Below are positions 42,732-53,140 of a stretch of DNA of 64,000 nt, in pieces. Location: contig NZ_CP017813.1 in assembly GCF_001900245.1 (NCBI RefSeq), forward strand, positions 434,001 through 498,000, read 5' to 3'. Each line of letters opens with the position of its first letter. Position 1 is the stretch's first letter. The notes under the pieces are model-generated. The model saw only the letters and a list, made by a program, of their open reading frames with translations, made no database searches and had not been told where the DNA came from. The translations under genes were made by a program, and so were the position numbers. This stretch comes from Mycoplasmopsis pullorum (GTDB lineage: Bacteria; Bacillota_I; Bacilli_A; Mycoplasmatales; Metamycoplasmataceae).

Positions 42732-42810
42732 TGTTGTTTTTTGGTAAAATTTAATATATATTATATATTAAAACCTTAGCCAAGAGTGTTAAGTGATTGT
42801 GAGAAAATAT

Positions 42811-45444
42811 ATGGACGATAAAAATAAAAAAGATATAAAAGACGATCAATTAGTTCATTTAGAAACTGATCAAGAATACGAATACGAAGAAGATAACCGT
42901 ATGGTTTTTCGTAAAAAAGATCAAACAACTAATAAAAACGACGATGATGAAGAAGAGGTACCACAAGATAAAGAAGAGTATCAAGTGCAACCTCAAATTT
43001 TAACTGAACCAATCGATGGATTACATCCAATAGTTATCGATAACGAAATGAGAACCTCATTTCTTGAGTATGCAATGTCAGTTATTGTTTCTCGTGCTTT
43101 GCCTGATGCCCGGGACGGTTTAAAACCGGTACATAGAAGAATTTTATTTGACATGATGGAACTAGGGATTACTCACTCAAGTGAAAGAAAGAAAAGTGCT
43201 CGGATTGTTGGGGACGTTTTGGGGAAATACCACCCTCACGGGGACTTCGCAGTATATGAATCGATGGTTCGTTTAGCACAAGATTTTTCAATGAGATATC
43301 CTCTTGTGGACGGTCAAGGTAACTTTGGTTCTATCGACGGTGACCAAGCTGCTGCGATGCGTTATACAGAAGCCCGTATGAGTCGTGTTGCTTCTGAAAT
43401 GTTAGAGGGGATTAAGAAAAATACTGTTGACTTTACTGACAACTACGATGGTACACAACAAGAGCCGGTAGTTTTACCTTCAAGATTTCCTAATTTATTA
43501 GTTTCGGGTGCATCTGGAATTGCTGTTGGTTTAGCAACTGAAATTCCACCACACAATTTAGGTGAAGCTATTGATGCAACTATTGCTTTAGCAAAAAATC
43601 CTGAAATCACTATTCGTGAACTAATGCAACACATTAAAGGTCCCGATTTTCCAACTGGTGCAACTATCTTAGGTGTTAAAGGTATCCAAGATGCTTATGA
43701 AACTGGAAAAGGTAAAATTCCTGTTCGTAGTAAATGTAGTGTTGAAGAATATTCAAATGGTAAATCAAAAATTATTGTAACTGAAATACCTTATGCAATT
43801 AAAAAGACCACAATTATTGAAAAAATTGTTGAATTACATAAAACTAAGGTAGTTGAAGGAATTGCAGAATTACGTGATGAATCAAACAGAAAAGGATTAA
43901 GAATTGTAATTAGTGTTAAAAAAGGTTACAATCCGCACATTTTATTAAATAAACTATTCCAAAAATCTCCATTGCAACAAAATTTTAACGCAAATATGGT
44001 TGCGTTAGTCAATGGCGAACCAAAATTGTTAAATTTAAAAGATGCTTTATCGATTTATTTAAGTCACCAAGAAGATGTGGTAACTCGTAGAGTACAGTTT
44101 GATTTAGAAAAAGCTGAAGATAGACACCACATTTTATTAGGTTTTAGAATTGCAACAGACAATATTGATGAAGTAATTAAGATTATTAGATCTTCAAAAA
44201 CTGATCAAGAAGCTCAAAACAAATTAAGTGAAAAGTTTGATTTAAGTGAAAAACAAACTAAAGCGATTTTAGACATGAACTTGAGAAGATTGACCGGTTT
44301 AAGTATTGAAAAAACTGATGAAGAAATCAAAGAACTAGAAAAAGAAATTGAATACTGCAAATCAATTTTAGGTTCAAAAGAAAAATTAACTGATTTAATC
44401 GTAACTGAATTAAATGAAATTAAAGATAAATATTCAGACGAGAGAAGAACCGAAATTGACTATCATTCAGCTGGATTCATTACTGAAGAAGATTTAATCG
44501 CTGAAAATGACATAGTTATTACAACCAGCGTTAAAGGTTATGTAAAACGGATCAATTTAAACGATTACCACACTCAAAAAAGAGGTGGAGTTGGTTCAAA
44601 CACAATGAAAACTTATGATGACGATGATATCTCATCAATCATTCAAAGTTCAACACATACTGATTTATTGCTATTTTCATCATTTGGTAAAGTCTACAAA
44701 GTTAGAGCTTACCAAATTCCTGAGGGAAGCAAACAAAGTAAAGGGACTCCGTTTATTAACATTATCCCAACCTTAGATGTGGCTAATAATGAAAAAATTG
44801 TTTCACTTTTACCTGTCAATGAGTACAGTGATGACAAGTTTTTAACTACAATAACCAAAAAAGGTATTATCAAGAAAACATCAATTAGTTCATTTGCAAA
44901 AATTAATAAATCTGGTCTAAGAGCGTTTAAATTAAATGAAGATGATAGTTTAGTTCAAGCATTTATTTTAGAAGAAGAAGATAAAGTCCTTGTAGCAAAT
45001 AACAATCGAAATGTTATTTTATTCCAATCAAGCGATGTGCGTCCGCTTAGCAGAACAGCAATTGGAGTTAAAGCTATGAATTTAAGTGACGACGAAAACA
45101 TAATTAGTGCTAGTGCAGAATCAGAAGGTGAATACATTTTATCAATCGGAAGCAAAGGATTTGGTAAAATCACAGATAAAAGTGAATTTAGAGTTATTAA
45201 ACGTGGTGGTAAAGGTGTATCCGCGATTAATTCTGATAAGGCAGGTCACTTAGTTTTTGCTAAATTCGTAAACTTAAGTGATCAATTATTAATTATTACT
45301 TCAAAAGGAATGACTGTTAGATTAGACATAAATGAAATTTCACAAACTTCTCGAAACACAAAAGGTGTAAAAATCATTAATTTAAAAGAAGATGATGAAA
45401 TTACAAGTGTAGAAGTAATCAAAAACGTAGAAAGCATAGAATAA
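42811..45444 (+). CDS. gyrA: DNA gyrase subunit A
   Basis: 877 residues from ATG 42811 (a GTG at 42793 would add six). Breaks and rejoins DNA during supercoiling. After an acidic N-terminal extension of about 70 residues come [20 protein letters not shown], the QRDR segment [27 protein letters not shown], catalytic Tyr in [12 protein letters not shown], and C-terminal pinwheel repeats with a GyrA-box-like QKRGGVG. The residue after HPHGD (Ser83 in E. coli GyrA) is Phe146 (codon TTC at 43246-43248), a substitution linked to quinolone resistance. GyrA is favoured over ParC by TEARMS and the box. Confidence 0.92.
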   Translation: MDDKNKKDIKDDQLVHLETDQEYEYEEDNRMVFRKKDQTTNKNDDDEEEVPQDKEEYQVQPQILTEPIDGLHPIVIDNEMRTSFLEYAMSVIVSRALPDARDGLKPVHRRILFDMMELGITHSSERKKSARIVGDVLGKYHPHGDFAVYESMVRLAQDFSMRYPLVDGQGNFGSIDGDQAAAMRYTEARMSRVASEMLEGIKKNTVDFTDNYDGTQQEPVVLPSRFPNLLVSGASGIAVGLATEIPPHNLGEAIDATIALAKNPEITIRELMQHIKGPDFPTGATILGVKGIQDAYETGKGKIPVRSKCSVEEYSNGKSKIIVTEIPYAIKKTTIIEKIVELHKTKVVEGIAELRDESNRKGLRIVISVKKGYNPHILLNKLFQKSPLQQNFNANMVALVNGEPKLLNLKDALSIYLSHQEDVVTRRVQFDLEKAEDRHHILLGFRIATDNIDEVIKIIRSSKTDQEAQNKLSEKFDLSEKQTKAILDMNLRRLTGLSIEKTDEEIKELEKEIEYCKSILGSKEKLTDLIVTELNEIKDKYSDERRTEIDYHSAGFITEEDLIAENDIVITTSVKGYVKRINLNDYHTQKRGGVGSNTMKTYDDDDISSIIQSSTHTDLLLFSSFGKVYKVRAYQIPEGSKQSKGTPFINIIPTLDVANNEKIVSLLPVNEYSDDKFLTTITKKGIIKKTSISSFAKINKSGLRAFKLNEDDSLVQAFILEEEDKVLVANNNRNVILFQSSDVRPLSRTAIGVKAMNLSDDENIISASAESEGEYILSIGSKGFGKITDKSEFRVIKRGGKGVSAINSDKAGHLVFAKFVNLSDQLLIITSKGMTVRLDINEISQTSRNTKGVKIINLKEDDEITSVEVIKNVESIE

Positions 45445-45445
45445 G

Positions 45446-45468
45446 AAAATCGCACTGCGGTTTTTTTA
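45446..45468 (+). terminator. Terminator after gyrA
   Basis: Short stem AATCGC/GCGGTT with loop ACT, followed by a T run. Confidence 0.65.
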
Positions 45469-45479
45469 TTACCTTGTTA

Positions 45480-45485
45480 TATAAT
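45480..45485 (+). promoter_or_regulatory. -10 box TATAAT of the mutase-like gene
   Basis: TATAAT ends 7 bases before the ATG at 45493; no ribosome-binding site is seen. Confidence 0.5.
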
Positions 45486-45492
45486 TAACAAT

Positions 45493-46977
45493 ATGAATGA
45501 AAAAGATTACTACTCGATTTGAACTAATTACTTTAAAAATCAACCTGAAGAATTAGAAAAAACAAAAATAGTTTTTAATAATTTTCAAGTTAACTCTGAA
45601 TGATTTTTAAAATTACCTCAAATCACCAAAAAAGGAATTTTATTTAGTGATGATTTCGGTTATTCCTCATTTAATGAATTAACTGTATTAAAAATTTGTC
45701 AAGAAATTTGTTACCGTTTATTTAGAAAAATGAATCTATTTATTGCTTTTGACAAAGGTATTAAAAACCGTTTAAAAAATAATGTAATCAGACTTTTTTC
45801 ACAATTTGGACACGTTATTTACACCTATCCTGAAACTTTTGAGTTAGATGAAAATACTGTTCGTCGCGCTTTTGTGTTAAATAAATTTAATGGTGGGATT
45901 TATTTTAAATTTGACGATTATGATAAGAAGTGATATTTCAAAATTTTTGACAACGAGGGTTATTTACTCGATTCAGAAAAGCAAACAAATTTCCTAAACA
46001 ACCTTATTTATAATGATAAAGATATAATTTTAAGTTCTGAAATAAGAATCAATGAACTAAGTTATAACAAGGTTTTTTATCTTGAGAATAATGAAAACAA
46101 ATATTTTGATAAATTCAGTTTCCATAATAATAAGAATTTTATGATCGATTTTGAATGTAAAGTTAATCGAGATAAAATCAACTTGACCAACCTTTTTAAT
46201 AATTTATGTTTCTTAAATAATAAAAATACGAGAAAAAAAGCTGAATTAATTTGACACTTAAATTCAGAATCTCAAGTAAGTGCACAAGCAATGATTAAAA
46301 ATAAATTAGTTGATTTATCTACAAATGATTTAATTTTTATTTATAGTGATTATATGCGTCATTCATGAGAAGGTAAAAAAATTTTATTGCCATTAAATAC
46401 AAGCGAAGAACTTATTTTATATTTAGAAAAAAATAAGATTGATTATATTTTTGAAGATGAATTATGTAATGAAAAAGACATTATTTTTTATGCTAGTGCG
46501 AACCAATTTTCATCAGGTTATGATTATTCTTTCTCTTTAAATAATATTGATTTCATTGCAAATTTAACTTATTTATTAGGTGCATATAGCAAGAAAAATA
46601 ACCTATTAGATAGTAAAATAGATACTTTTCACAAAGAATACGGACTCTTTAGTTCTGAAAAACTTTCTTATTCATTTAATCTCGAATTAGAATCAGAGTT
46701 AGATAATATTTTTAGAGTAAATCAAGCATTTACTAAAAATCTATTTATTTCAGAGATTACTCGTTGAACTTATGAAGATGTTCACAATAAATTCATTTAT
46801 AAAATAAAGTTAAATGATTCAAGCGTTTTAAAAATTTGATACAAGAAAAAGCAGAAAAAATTAAATATTTTAGTTGAATCATTTAATGATCCGAAAAGAA
46901 ATTTCTTAACGAATCAATTTAAGTTTCAAGCAATTAAAAATAATATTAATAAAATTGTGAGCTTGATTAAAAAATAA
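45493..46977 (+). CDS. Degenerate phosphohexomutase-like protein
   Basis: 494 residues. Landmarks line up with alpha-D-phosphohexomutases in order: GYSSFNELTV (for the substrate-phosphate GTSGIRG region), FIAFDKGIKN (for GYDSR), HVIYTYPETF then VLNKFNGGIYFKF (for the TASHNP/YNGYKVY region), and a late IIFYASANQFSSGYDYSF (for FGYEESYG), ending near YGLFSSEKLSYSF. The catalytic phospho-Ser loop TASHNP and the metal-binding DxDxDR are absent, so it is probably inactive or repurposed. Assignment is inference from pattern only. Many UGA Trp codons. Confidence 0.5.
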
Positions 46978-46981
46978 ACAA

Positions 46982-47026
46982 AAAAAGCGAAAACAACTGT
47001 TTCACAGTACATTTCGCTTTTTATTT
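46982..47026. terminator. Bidirectional terminator
   Basis: Stem AAAAAGCGAAA/TTTCGCTTTTT with a long loop that can form a smaller stem (ACTGT/ACAGT). Confidence 0.75.
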
Positions 47027-47030
47027 TGTT

Positions 47031-48077
47031 TTATTTTTCGTTTAATCTAGATAAAACTAAGTGTCCGTCTTCAGTAACTAAAACATCATCCTCAATTCTA
47101 GCTCCACCAAGTCCCTCAATGTAAATTCCTGGTTCAACAGTGATTATCATTCCTGGCTCAAATGGAGTTGTAGAGTATACTGAAACATTTGGTAATTCGT
47201 GTACATCAATTCCTAGGCCGTGACCAGTTGAGTGTAAAAAGTAATCTCCATAACCTTTTGCAGCTATGTAATCACGACAAATTTGGTCAATTTCTTTTCC
47301 TGTCATTCCAGGTTTAACAGCAGCTCTACCTGCAGCAGCAGCTTCTTTAACTATATTCAAAATTTCGACCATTTTAGGATCTTTTGCTTTATCTTCTCCA
47401 CCTAAAATTGATGTTCTTGTAATATCTGCTGTATATCCTTTATATAGTCCACCAAAGTCTACTTTTAATAAGTGTCCTTCTTCTAAAACTTTATCAGTTG
47501 GATGGTGGTGAGGTTCAGCTGAGTTTGCTCCAGCAGCAATAATTTCATCAAATCCTTCTTTATCACAACCGTGTTTTTTTAATAAATAATTTAAGTAAGC
47601 AGCAACTTCTTTTTCAGTCATTCCTGGTTTTACTCATGTCATTAATTCATCATAAGCAGCAAGTGATTTTTGAATAACTTCTTTCATTAATTCGATTTCG
47701 TGTTCGTCTTTAACTATTCTCAATTCTTGTCCGTTAATTCATTTGATTTCTTGAGGTTGAATTAAAGATACTAAACGATCTTGAGTTGCTTTAACTAAAT
47801 AGTTACTTTCAAAAGCGACTGATTTGAATTTTTTTTGTTCAAATCAATCTTTCATTGCTGTTCCTTTTAATAGAACGATATTTACGTTTTTAGCTTCTTT
47901 TTGAGCATATTCTATGTAACGTGAGTCAACAAAAAGAGTCGCTTCATTTGGTTCAATAACAATGAAACCATCAGAAGTTTGAACTCCAGCATATCATAAT
48001 CTAGTTTGTGGAGCTTCTGATACGATAGCGTCAACTTTTAAATCTTTAAAAATTTGATCTAATCTTTTTCTATTCAT
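47031..48077 (-). CDS. pepP: Xaa-Pro aminopeptidase (M24 family)
   Basis: 348 residues, two-domain. N-terminal creatinase-like domain starts MNRKRLDQIFKDLKVDAIV; the C-terminal pita-bread domain carries the dimetal ligands: Asp in KVDFGGLYKGYTADITRT (two), His in HSTGHGLGIDVHE, Glu in TVEPGIYIE and Glu in GGARIEDDVLV. Removes N-terminal residues before proline from peptides. Strong GGAG upstream. Lies 22 bases after the Nudix gene, probably co-transcribed. Several UGA Trp. Confidence 0.93.
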
Positions 48078-48099
48078 TTTTTCTCCTTTAATTATTTAA

Positions 48100-48651
48100 T
48101 TATATTTTTTTATTTTTAAATTTGAATAATAAAAATGTTTGTAATAACGAAGAATGCACAAAATGATCTAGCAACATAGTTTCTAATTCTTCTTGCGAAA
48201 CTCAAATGCTTTTGCTAATTGATTCAAAATAAGAACCGTCATTCAAAATAGGGACAGTTTCGGTATTTGTGTCCACTTCAAATAAAAAAGAGTACACAAC
48301 TTCATTACTCTGTGTGGTTGCTAAATAAAAACTATCAGAGACTAAATTTTTAGTTTTAACTATCAAACCACCTTCTTCTTTTATTTCCTTGATAGCTGTT
48401 TCGAGTGGAGTTTCGCAATCTTCAATTGTCCCGGTAATGCAAGAGGGGTACAGTAAAGTCGGATTTAATTTTTTATTTAAAATGTTAGGAGTTGGTTGGT
48501 AACGGATTAAAAATTGATAACCGTCTGAGGTACTTTTATATACTAAAGCAGCAATACTATCAACTCCTTTACGTTCCGCATAAATGAATCCCTTTTCTGT
48601 TTCATATAAGCTGAGTCAATTTGTTTTTAAAAGTAATTTGTCATTTTTCAT
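48100..48651 (-). CDS. Nudix hydrolase
   Basis: 183 residues. A near-complete Nudix box GTIEDCETPLETAIKEIKEE followed by GG matches GX5EX7REUXEEXGU with Lys for Arg; the catalytic Glu pair is present. The N-terminal WLSLYETEKGFIYAERKGVD resembles ADP-ribose pyrophosphatase-type enzymes. Likely clears a nucleoside diphosphate derivative. ATG 48651; no clear Shine-Dalgarno. Ends 22 bases before pepP. Confidence 0.85.
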
Positions 48652-48689
48652 GTTAATTATGCCTTGACTGTCACCTCATAAGAGGTAAA

Positions 48690-48714
48690 AAAAGCACACA
48701 AAAAATGTGTGCAA
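48690..48714 (-). terminator. Terminator after rpmG
   Basis: Stem GCACACA/TGTGTGC with a 5-base loop and T run on the minus strand. Confidence 0.75.
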
Positions 48715-48720
48715 TTAAGA

Positions 48721-48873
48721 TTATTTTTTCTCTTTGTGGTTTGTGTGAGCATTACATTTTGAACAGTGTTTTTTTAATTCTACTTTTTCAGGATGAGCTT
48801 TTTTGTTCTTTTTACTAATGTAATTTTCCATTTTGCACTCAGCACATTGCAATGTGAAACCTTCTCTTGGCAT
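48721..48873 (-). CDS. rpmG: 50S ribosomal protein L33
   Basis: 50 residues: [20 protein letters not shown], then [21 protein letters not shown], with two CxxC pairs, the zinc-binding (C+) form of L33. An AAAGGAG site lies upstream. Stands alone between two terminated units. Confidence 0.97.
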   Translation of the reverse strand: MPREGFTLQCAECKMENYISKKNKKAHPEKVELKKHCSKCNAHTNHKEKK

Positions 48874-48956
48874 AATTACTCCTTTTAAATATATTTAAAA
48901 TGTATACTTTTTAATTATACGATAAAACTAAAAATACTAATGCAAAGTATTTTAGT

Positions 48957-49784
48957 TTATTTTTTTAATAATAATTCTATTTCTTCTTTGTAAATTGGTT
49001 TATTGTCAACTCAAGGAGTTTCGAGAATAATTGGTATATTATCAAAGTCCGGATCGTGGACTAGTTTCTTTAAAACATCAGTCCCAATGTGTCCCTTTCC
49101 AATATTTTCGTGACGATCCTTGTGTGAGTTCAGAGGATTCTTTGAATCGTTTAGGTGTATCACTTTAATGTGTTTAAAAATGCCTGATGATTTTAATTCT
49201 TGTTTAAATTCTTCGTAATTTTGAATGTTATATCCAGCATCTCATACGTGACAAGTGTCTAAACAAACTTGCACACGTTCATCGTTGACTTCGTTAATAA
49301 GGTACATTATTTGTTCATAAGTAATCCCGATTTCACTACCTTTTCCAGACATTGTTTCGATACAAATGACCACATCTTTGGTTTTTGAAAGAATGTATTT
49401 AAGACTATTTACAAGTGTTTTTAGTGCTTTTTCCGGTGTAAAAATTGTAAAAGAACCAGGATGTAAAACTAAGTATTTTGCACCAATGTGGTTCATTCTT
49501 TCGATTTCTTGAATTAAGAATTGACAAGCAAAAAGGGATTTTTCGGGATTAGCAGCATTAGTAATATATGGCGCGTGTACAATAATGTCATCAGGTTTAA
49601 TTAAATCTTTAAAGAAGAGATTGTACTTGTCAATATTGTATTTTTCGACTGGTACTCTTTTAGTAGTTTGTGGAGCTCCTAGATAAATCATCATAACATT
49701 TGCTTTATTATTTAATGATTCTTCGACCGCACTGACTAAATAGTCCGGAGCTTTGAATGAAATGTGACTTCCGAGTTTAATCAT
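48957..49784 (-). CDS. nfo: Endonuclease IV (AP endonuclease)
   Basis: 275 residues. Cleaves abasic sites in base-excision repair using three zinc ions. Seen: KLGSHISF start, IIVHAPYITN, YLVLHPGSF, VVICIETMSGKGSEIG, VQVCLDTCHVWDAGYN, VIHLNDSKNPLNSHKDRHENIG and a final IILETPW; all metal ligands are present. UGA codes Trp in HVWDAGYN. AAAGGA precedes the ATG. Confidence 0.96.
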
Positions 49785-49807
49785 TTTTTATCCTTTATAT
49801 AAAATAA

Positions 49808-49842
49808 AAACACGTTTTATTAACTAATGATACGTGTTTTTA
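49808..49842 (-). terminator. Terminator at the LacI-type regulator 3' end
   Basis: Stem AAAACACG/CGTGTTTT with an 18-base loop; one arm lies within the last codons of the gene. Confidence 0.6.
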
Positions 49843-50764
49843 TTAATTTAGATTTTAATACATAGTCAACATTATGAACTCAAATCATGTTTTCAATTTC
49901 TACACCAATGCTTGGATAGTCGACAAAGATTTTTGCTTTATATGTTCTAATATAGTCATAAACTGATTGATATCCAAAATCTGTTAGACGAAGAGATTTA
50001 TCCCCTAAAACGTTTAATGAGATAAATACTTCGTGTGTTGAACAAACAACATTTGAAATTTTTTGTTTTCGAGTATATTTATTTAATTCTGCAATGCTAC
50101 TTTTTGATTTTCCAGCTAATTCATAGATTTCGTATTCGATACCTAAATCGTTACATGCGTTAATAAAACCTTGTTTACGGTCTTCAATTTGAACCTTGTT
50201 TAGTTTTTTGTCAACAACTAACATCATTTTTTGATTATCAGTAATTGTGGAGTGGAAAACGTTAGTTAAGTTGTAGAATGCATGTGTTTCATCAACTTTA
50301 ATTCAGTTTAATCCCTCAACTTCGTGTCCGAAGACTACGATTGAAGTATCTTCAATTGTTCTTAGATAACTAAATAATTGTTCATCGTATTCTGGGACAA
50401 ATAAAACTAACGATGTTGGTCTTCATGATAGTACGTATCTAACTGTTTCAATGTATTCTTTTGTGCTTACTTCAGTAAATGTTGTATTTACTTTTTTGTT
50501 GTGAATTTTTGCTGATTGTACAATACCATTAGCAATTGCCATGTATAAACCTTGTGGTCATTCTGGGACAATAATGAAGATTGAATTGTCCCTACCACGA
50601 ATTAATCTAGCACCATGATTTGGATAGTATTCGAATTGTTGAACTACTTTTTCGATTTTTTCTTTTGTTCTTTTTGAAACGTAACCGTTGTTATAATATC
50701 TACTTACAGTCGAAATTGAAACATTGGCCATTTTTGATATATCTTTGTAAGAAATTGTTTTCAT
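49820..50764 (-). CDS. LacI-family transcriptional regulator
   Basis: 314 residues. N-terminal LacI helix-turn-helix YKDISKMANVSISTVSRYYN with hinge FEYYPNHGARLIRG, then a periplasmic-binding-protein-like sensor domain. Probably represses a sugar-utilisation operon elsewhere; no transport gene adjoins it here. ATG 50764 has no clear Shine-Dalgarno. Divergent from the SRP RNA gene. UGA Trp codons occur in the sensor domain and near the C-terminus. Confidence 0.88.
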
Positions 50765-50859
50765 ATCTAAATGATAACAAATATAACACTATTTTGAAAT
50801 AAAATGTGAAAAAAATTTTTCCACAAAGTGCTTTTTAGACTATCATGATATAATAAATA

Positions 50860-50947
50860 GGCCTTTAGAACAATAACCCAGTAACTCGGTCAGGACTTAA
50901 TCGTAGCAGCCGCATCAGGAAGTGTTGTGTCTATTGGTCTTTTTTTA
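50860..50947 (+). ncRNA. ffs: Signal recognition particle RNA (4.5S-like)
   Basis: Contains the universal SRP apical loop elements: GGTCAGGACT, then AGCAGCCGCATCAGGAA, flanked by a long imperfect stem, and ends with a T run. Short bacterial type of about 85 bases. A TATAAT box at 50849-50854 lies just upstream. Binds Ffh for membrane targeting. End points are approximate. Confidence 0.85.
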
Positions 50948-50984
50948 TTTCAAAATTGAAAAATGTGCTAAAATTTATTAGCGT

Positions 50985-51061
50985 GGTCGCGTAGCTCAGC
51001 TGGATAGAGCACGAGCCTTCTAAGCTTGTGGTCGGAGGTTCGAATCCTCTCGTGATCGCCA
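50985..51061 (+). tRNA. tRNA-Arg (TCT)
   Basis: Acceptor GGTCGCG/CGTGATC (two wobble pairs), D-arm GCTC, anticodon stem CGAGC/GCTTG with loop CTTCTAA giving anticodon TCT, T-loop TTCGAAT, and CCA encoded. Confidence 0.94.
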
Positions 51062-51128
51062 TTTTTTTATTTCATTTTTTAATAATAATTATTGTAAATG
51101 CGTTCCACTGGGAATGCATTTTTTAATA

Positions 51129-51134
51129 TAAAAT
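51129..51134 (+). promoter_or_regulatory. -10 box TAAAAT of uvrB
   Basis: TATAAAAT ends 7 bases before the uvrB ATG with no Shine-Dalgarno sequence. Just upstream, a small hairpin (AATGCGTTCC/GGAATGCATT, 51096-51120) followed by T run may be a terminator. Confidence 0.45.
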
Positions 51135-51141
51135 TATTGTT

Positions 51142-53130
51142 ATGAGTATTTTTCATTTAAAAGCTAATTATCAACCTAGCGGTGATCAACCACATGCAAT
51201 TTCCGAGTTAGTCGAGGGAATTAATGATGGATTAAAAGAACAAATTTTAGTCGGTGTAACTGGATCTGGTAAAACTTTTACGATAGCAAATGTTATCAAA
51301 AATTTTGATCGACCAGTTTTAGTTTTGTCACACAACAAAACTTTAGCAAGCCAGCTTTATAGCGAGTTAAAAGGTTTCTTTCCTGACAATGCTGTAGAGT
51401 ATTTTGTTAGTTATTTTGATTATTATAGACCTGAAGCTTATATCCCGACATCGGACACCTATGTTGAGAAAGTTTCTGCGACTAACCAAGATATTGAATT
51501 ACTAAGAATGTCCACAATTAACTCGCTAATGAAGAGAAGAGATGTTATTGTTGTAGCTTCAGTTTCGTCAATCTATGGTGCTTTAAATCCGAATGAATAT
51601 CAAAAAAATATTTTTGAAATTTATGTCGGACTTGAATATGGAATGAAGAAGTTTTTAAATAAATTGGTTCAAATTAAGTATGATCGGAATGATGCTGACC
51701 ACGTTTCTGGGACTTTCTTAGTTAAAAGCGACTCTGTTTTTATTACACCTGCGGACAGTGAAAATTATTTAATTAGAGTAGATTTTTTCGGGGACGAAAT
51801 TGAAGGAATTTACCATGTAGATAAATTAACAAAAAATATAATAGAAAAATTTAAAGTATACACAATTTACCCTGGGGAGGCTTACGCGGTCGAAAACTCA
51901 GTTTTTGACAAAGTTATACCTTTAATTAATAGCGAATTAGAAGAAAGAATAAAACATTTTCAAAATCAAGGTAAGTTATTAGAAGCTCAGCGGATTCGTG
52001 ATCGTGTAATTAACGATATGGACGACATGAAAGAGTATGGTTTTTGTAATGGAATTGAAAACTATTCAATGTATTTAGATGGACGTACCTTTGGAGAAAG
52101 ACCATATACTTTATTTGATTATTTACCAAATGATGCATTAATTATCATTGATGAGTCACATATGATGATTCCACAGCTAAATGGTATGTATAAAGGAGAT
52201 AGAAGTCGTAAGGAAACTCTTGTTGAGTACGGATTTAGATTGCCATCGGCACTGGAAAATAGACCATTAAAATTCGAAGAATTTGAAGAGTCATTCAACC
52301 ACCAAAAGATCTATATCTCAGCTACTCCGGGAGATTATGAGTTGGATAAAACCGAAGGTGTAATTACCAAGCTATATGTTAGACCGACCGGACTTTTAGA
52401 TCCGACAATTGAAATTAAACCAACTGAAAATCAAATCGAAGACATCTACGATCAAATTCAATTACAAAATAGCAAAAATGAAAGAACGATTATTTTAACC
52501 ACAACTAAAAGAATGGCTGAAGAATTAAGTGCTTATTTATTATCTAAAAACATAAAAGCCGCTTATATTCATTCTGAACACACGACCTTTGAAAGAAATG
52601 AAATCTTAAGAAAATTAAGAAAAGGGATTTTTGATGTGGTTGTTGGGATTAATTTACTTAGAGAGGGGATTGACTTACCTGAGGTTTCGCTTGTTGTTGT
52701 GTTGGATGCAGACAAAGAAAGTTTTATGCGTAATACACGTAGCTTAATTCAGATTGTTGGACGTGCAGCCAGAAACGTTAATGGTAAGGTTATTTTCTAT
52801 GCGGACCATATTTCCAAAAGTATGGAAGAGTGTATTAGGGATAATAATGAAAAAAGATCAATTCAAATTGCGTATAACAAGAAACACAACATCATTCCGC
52901 AAACAATTATTAAACCAATCCCAGAACCAATCCACGGGGACGATTTAGAAAATCAAGTTGAAAAAATATTAACAAATGAAGTCAATACAAAAACTAAAAA
53001 AGGAAAAGAATCAAAAGAAGAATTAATTCAAAAACTTAGAGAACAAATGAATCAAGCTGCAAAGGAGCTTGATTATGAAAGAGCTATTGAATTAAGAGAC
53101 ATTATTTTAGAGTTACAATCTAAAAAATAA
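51142..53130 (+). CDS. uvrB: Excinuclease ABC subunit B
   Basis: 662 residues. UvrB verifies DNA damage and directs incision. Seen: GDQPHAI, Walker [11 protein letters not shown], the beta-hairpin [37 protein letters not shown], motif [20 protein letters not shown] and [12 protein letters not shown], and a C-terminal UvrC-binding UVR helix [14 protein letters not shown]. No UGA codon inside. Ten bases before uvrA with AAGGAG between; the genes form an operon. Confidence 0.98.
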   Translation: MSIFHLKANYQPSGDQPHAISELVEGINDGLKEQILVGVTGSGKTFTIANVIKNFDRPVLVLSHNKTLASQLYSELKGFFPDNAVEYFVSYFDYYRPEAYIPTSDTYVEKVSATNQDIELLRMSTINSLMKRRDVIVVASVSSIYGALNPNEYQKNIFEIYVGLEYGMKKFLNKLVQIKYDRNDADHVSGTFLVKSDSVFITPADSENYLIRVDFFGDEIEGIYHVDKLTKNIIEKFKVYTIYPGEAYAVENSVFDKVIPLINSELEERIKHFQNQGKLLEAQRIRDRVINDMDDMKEYGFCNGIENYSMYLDGRTFGERPYTLFDYLPNDALIIIDESHMMIPQLNGMYKGDRSRKETLVEYGFRLPSALENRPLKFEEFEESFNHQKIYISATPGDYELDKTEGVITKLYVRPTGLLDPTIEIKPTENQIEDIYDQIQLQNSKNERTIILTTTKRMAEELSAYLLSKNIKAAYIHSEHTTFERNEILRKLRKGIFDVVVGINLLREGIDLPEVSLVVVLDADKESFMRNTRSLIQIVGRAARNVNGKVIFYADHISKSMEECIRDNNEKRSIQIAYNKKHNIIPQTIIKPIPEPIHGDDLENQVEKILTNEVNTKTKKGKESKEELIQKLREQMNQAAKELDYERAIELRDIILELQSKK

Positions 53131-53140
53131 AGGAGCGAAA

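Noticed and set aside
43443..43634. Minus-strand open frames inside gyrA, dnaN, uvrA and the F1-like genes
   Set aside because: They lie antisense to well-supported conserved genes and have no motifs or initiation signals.
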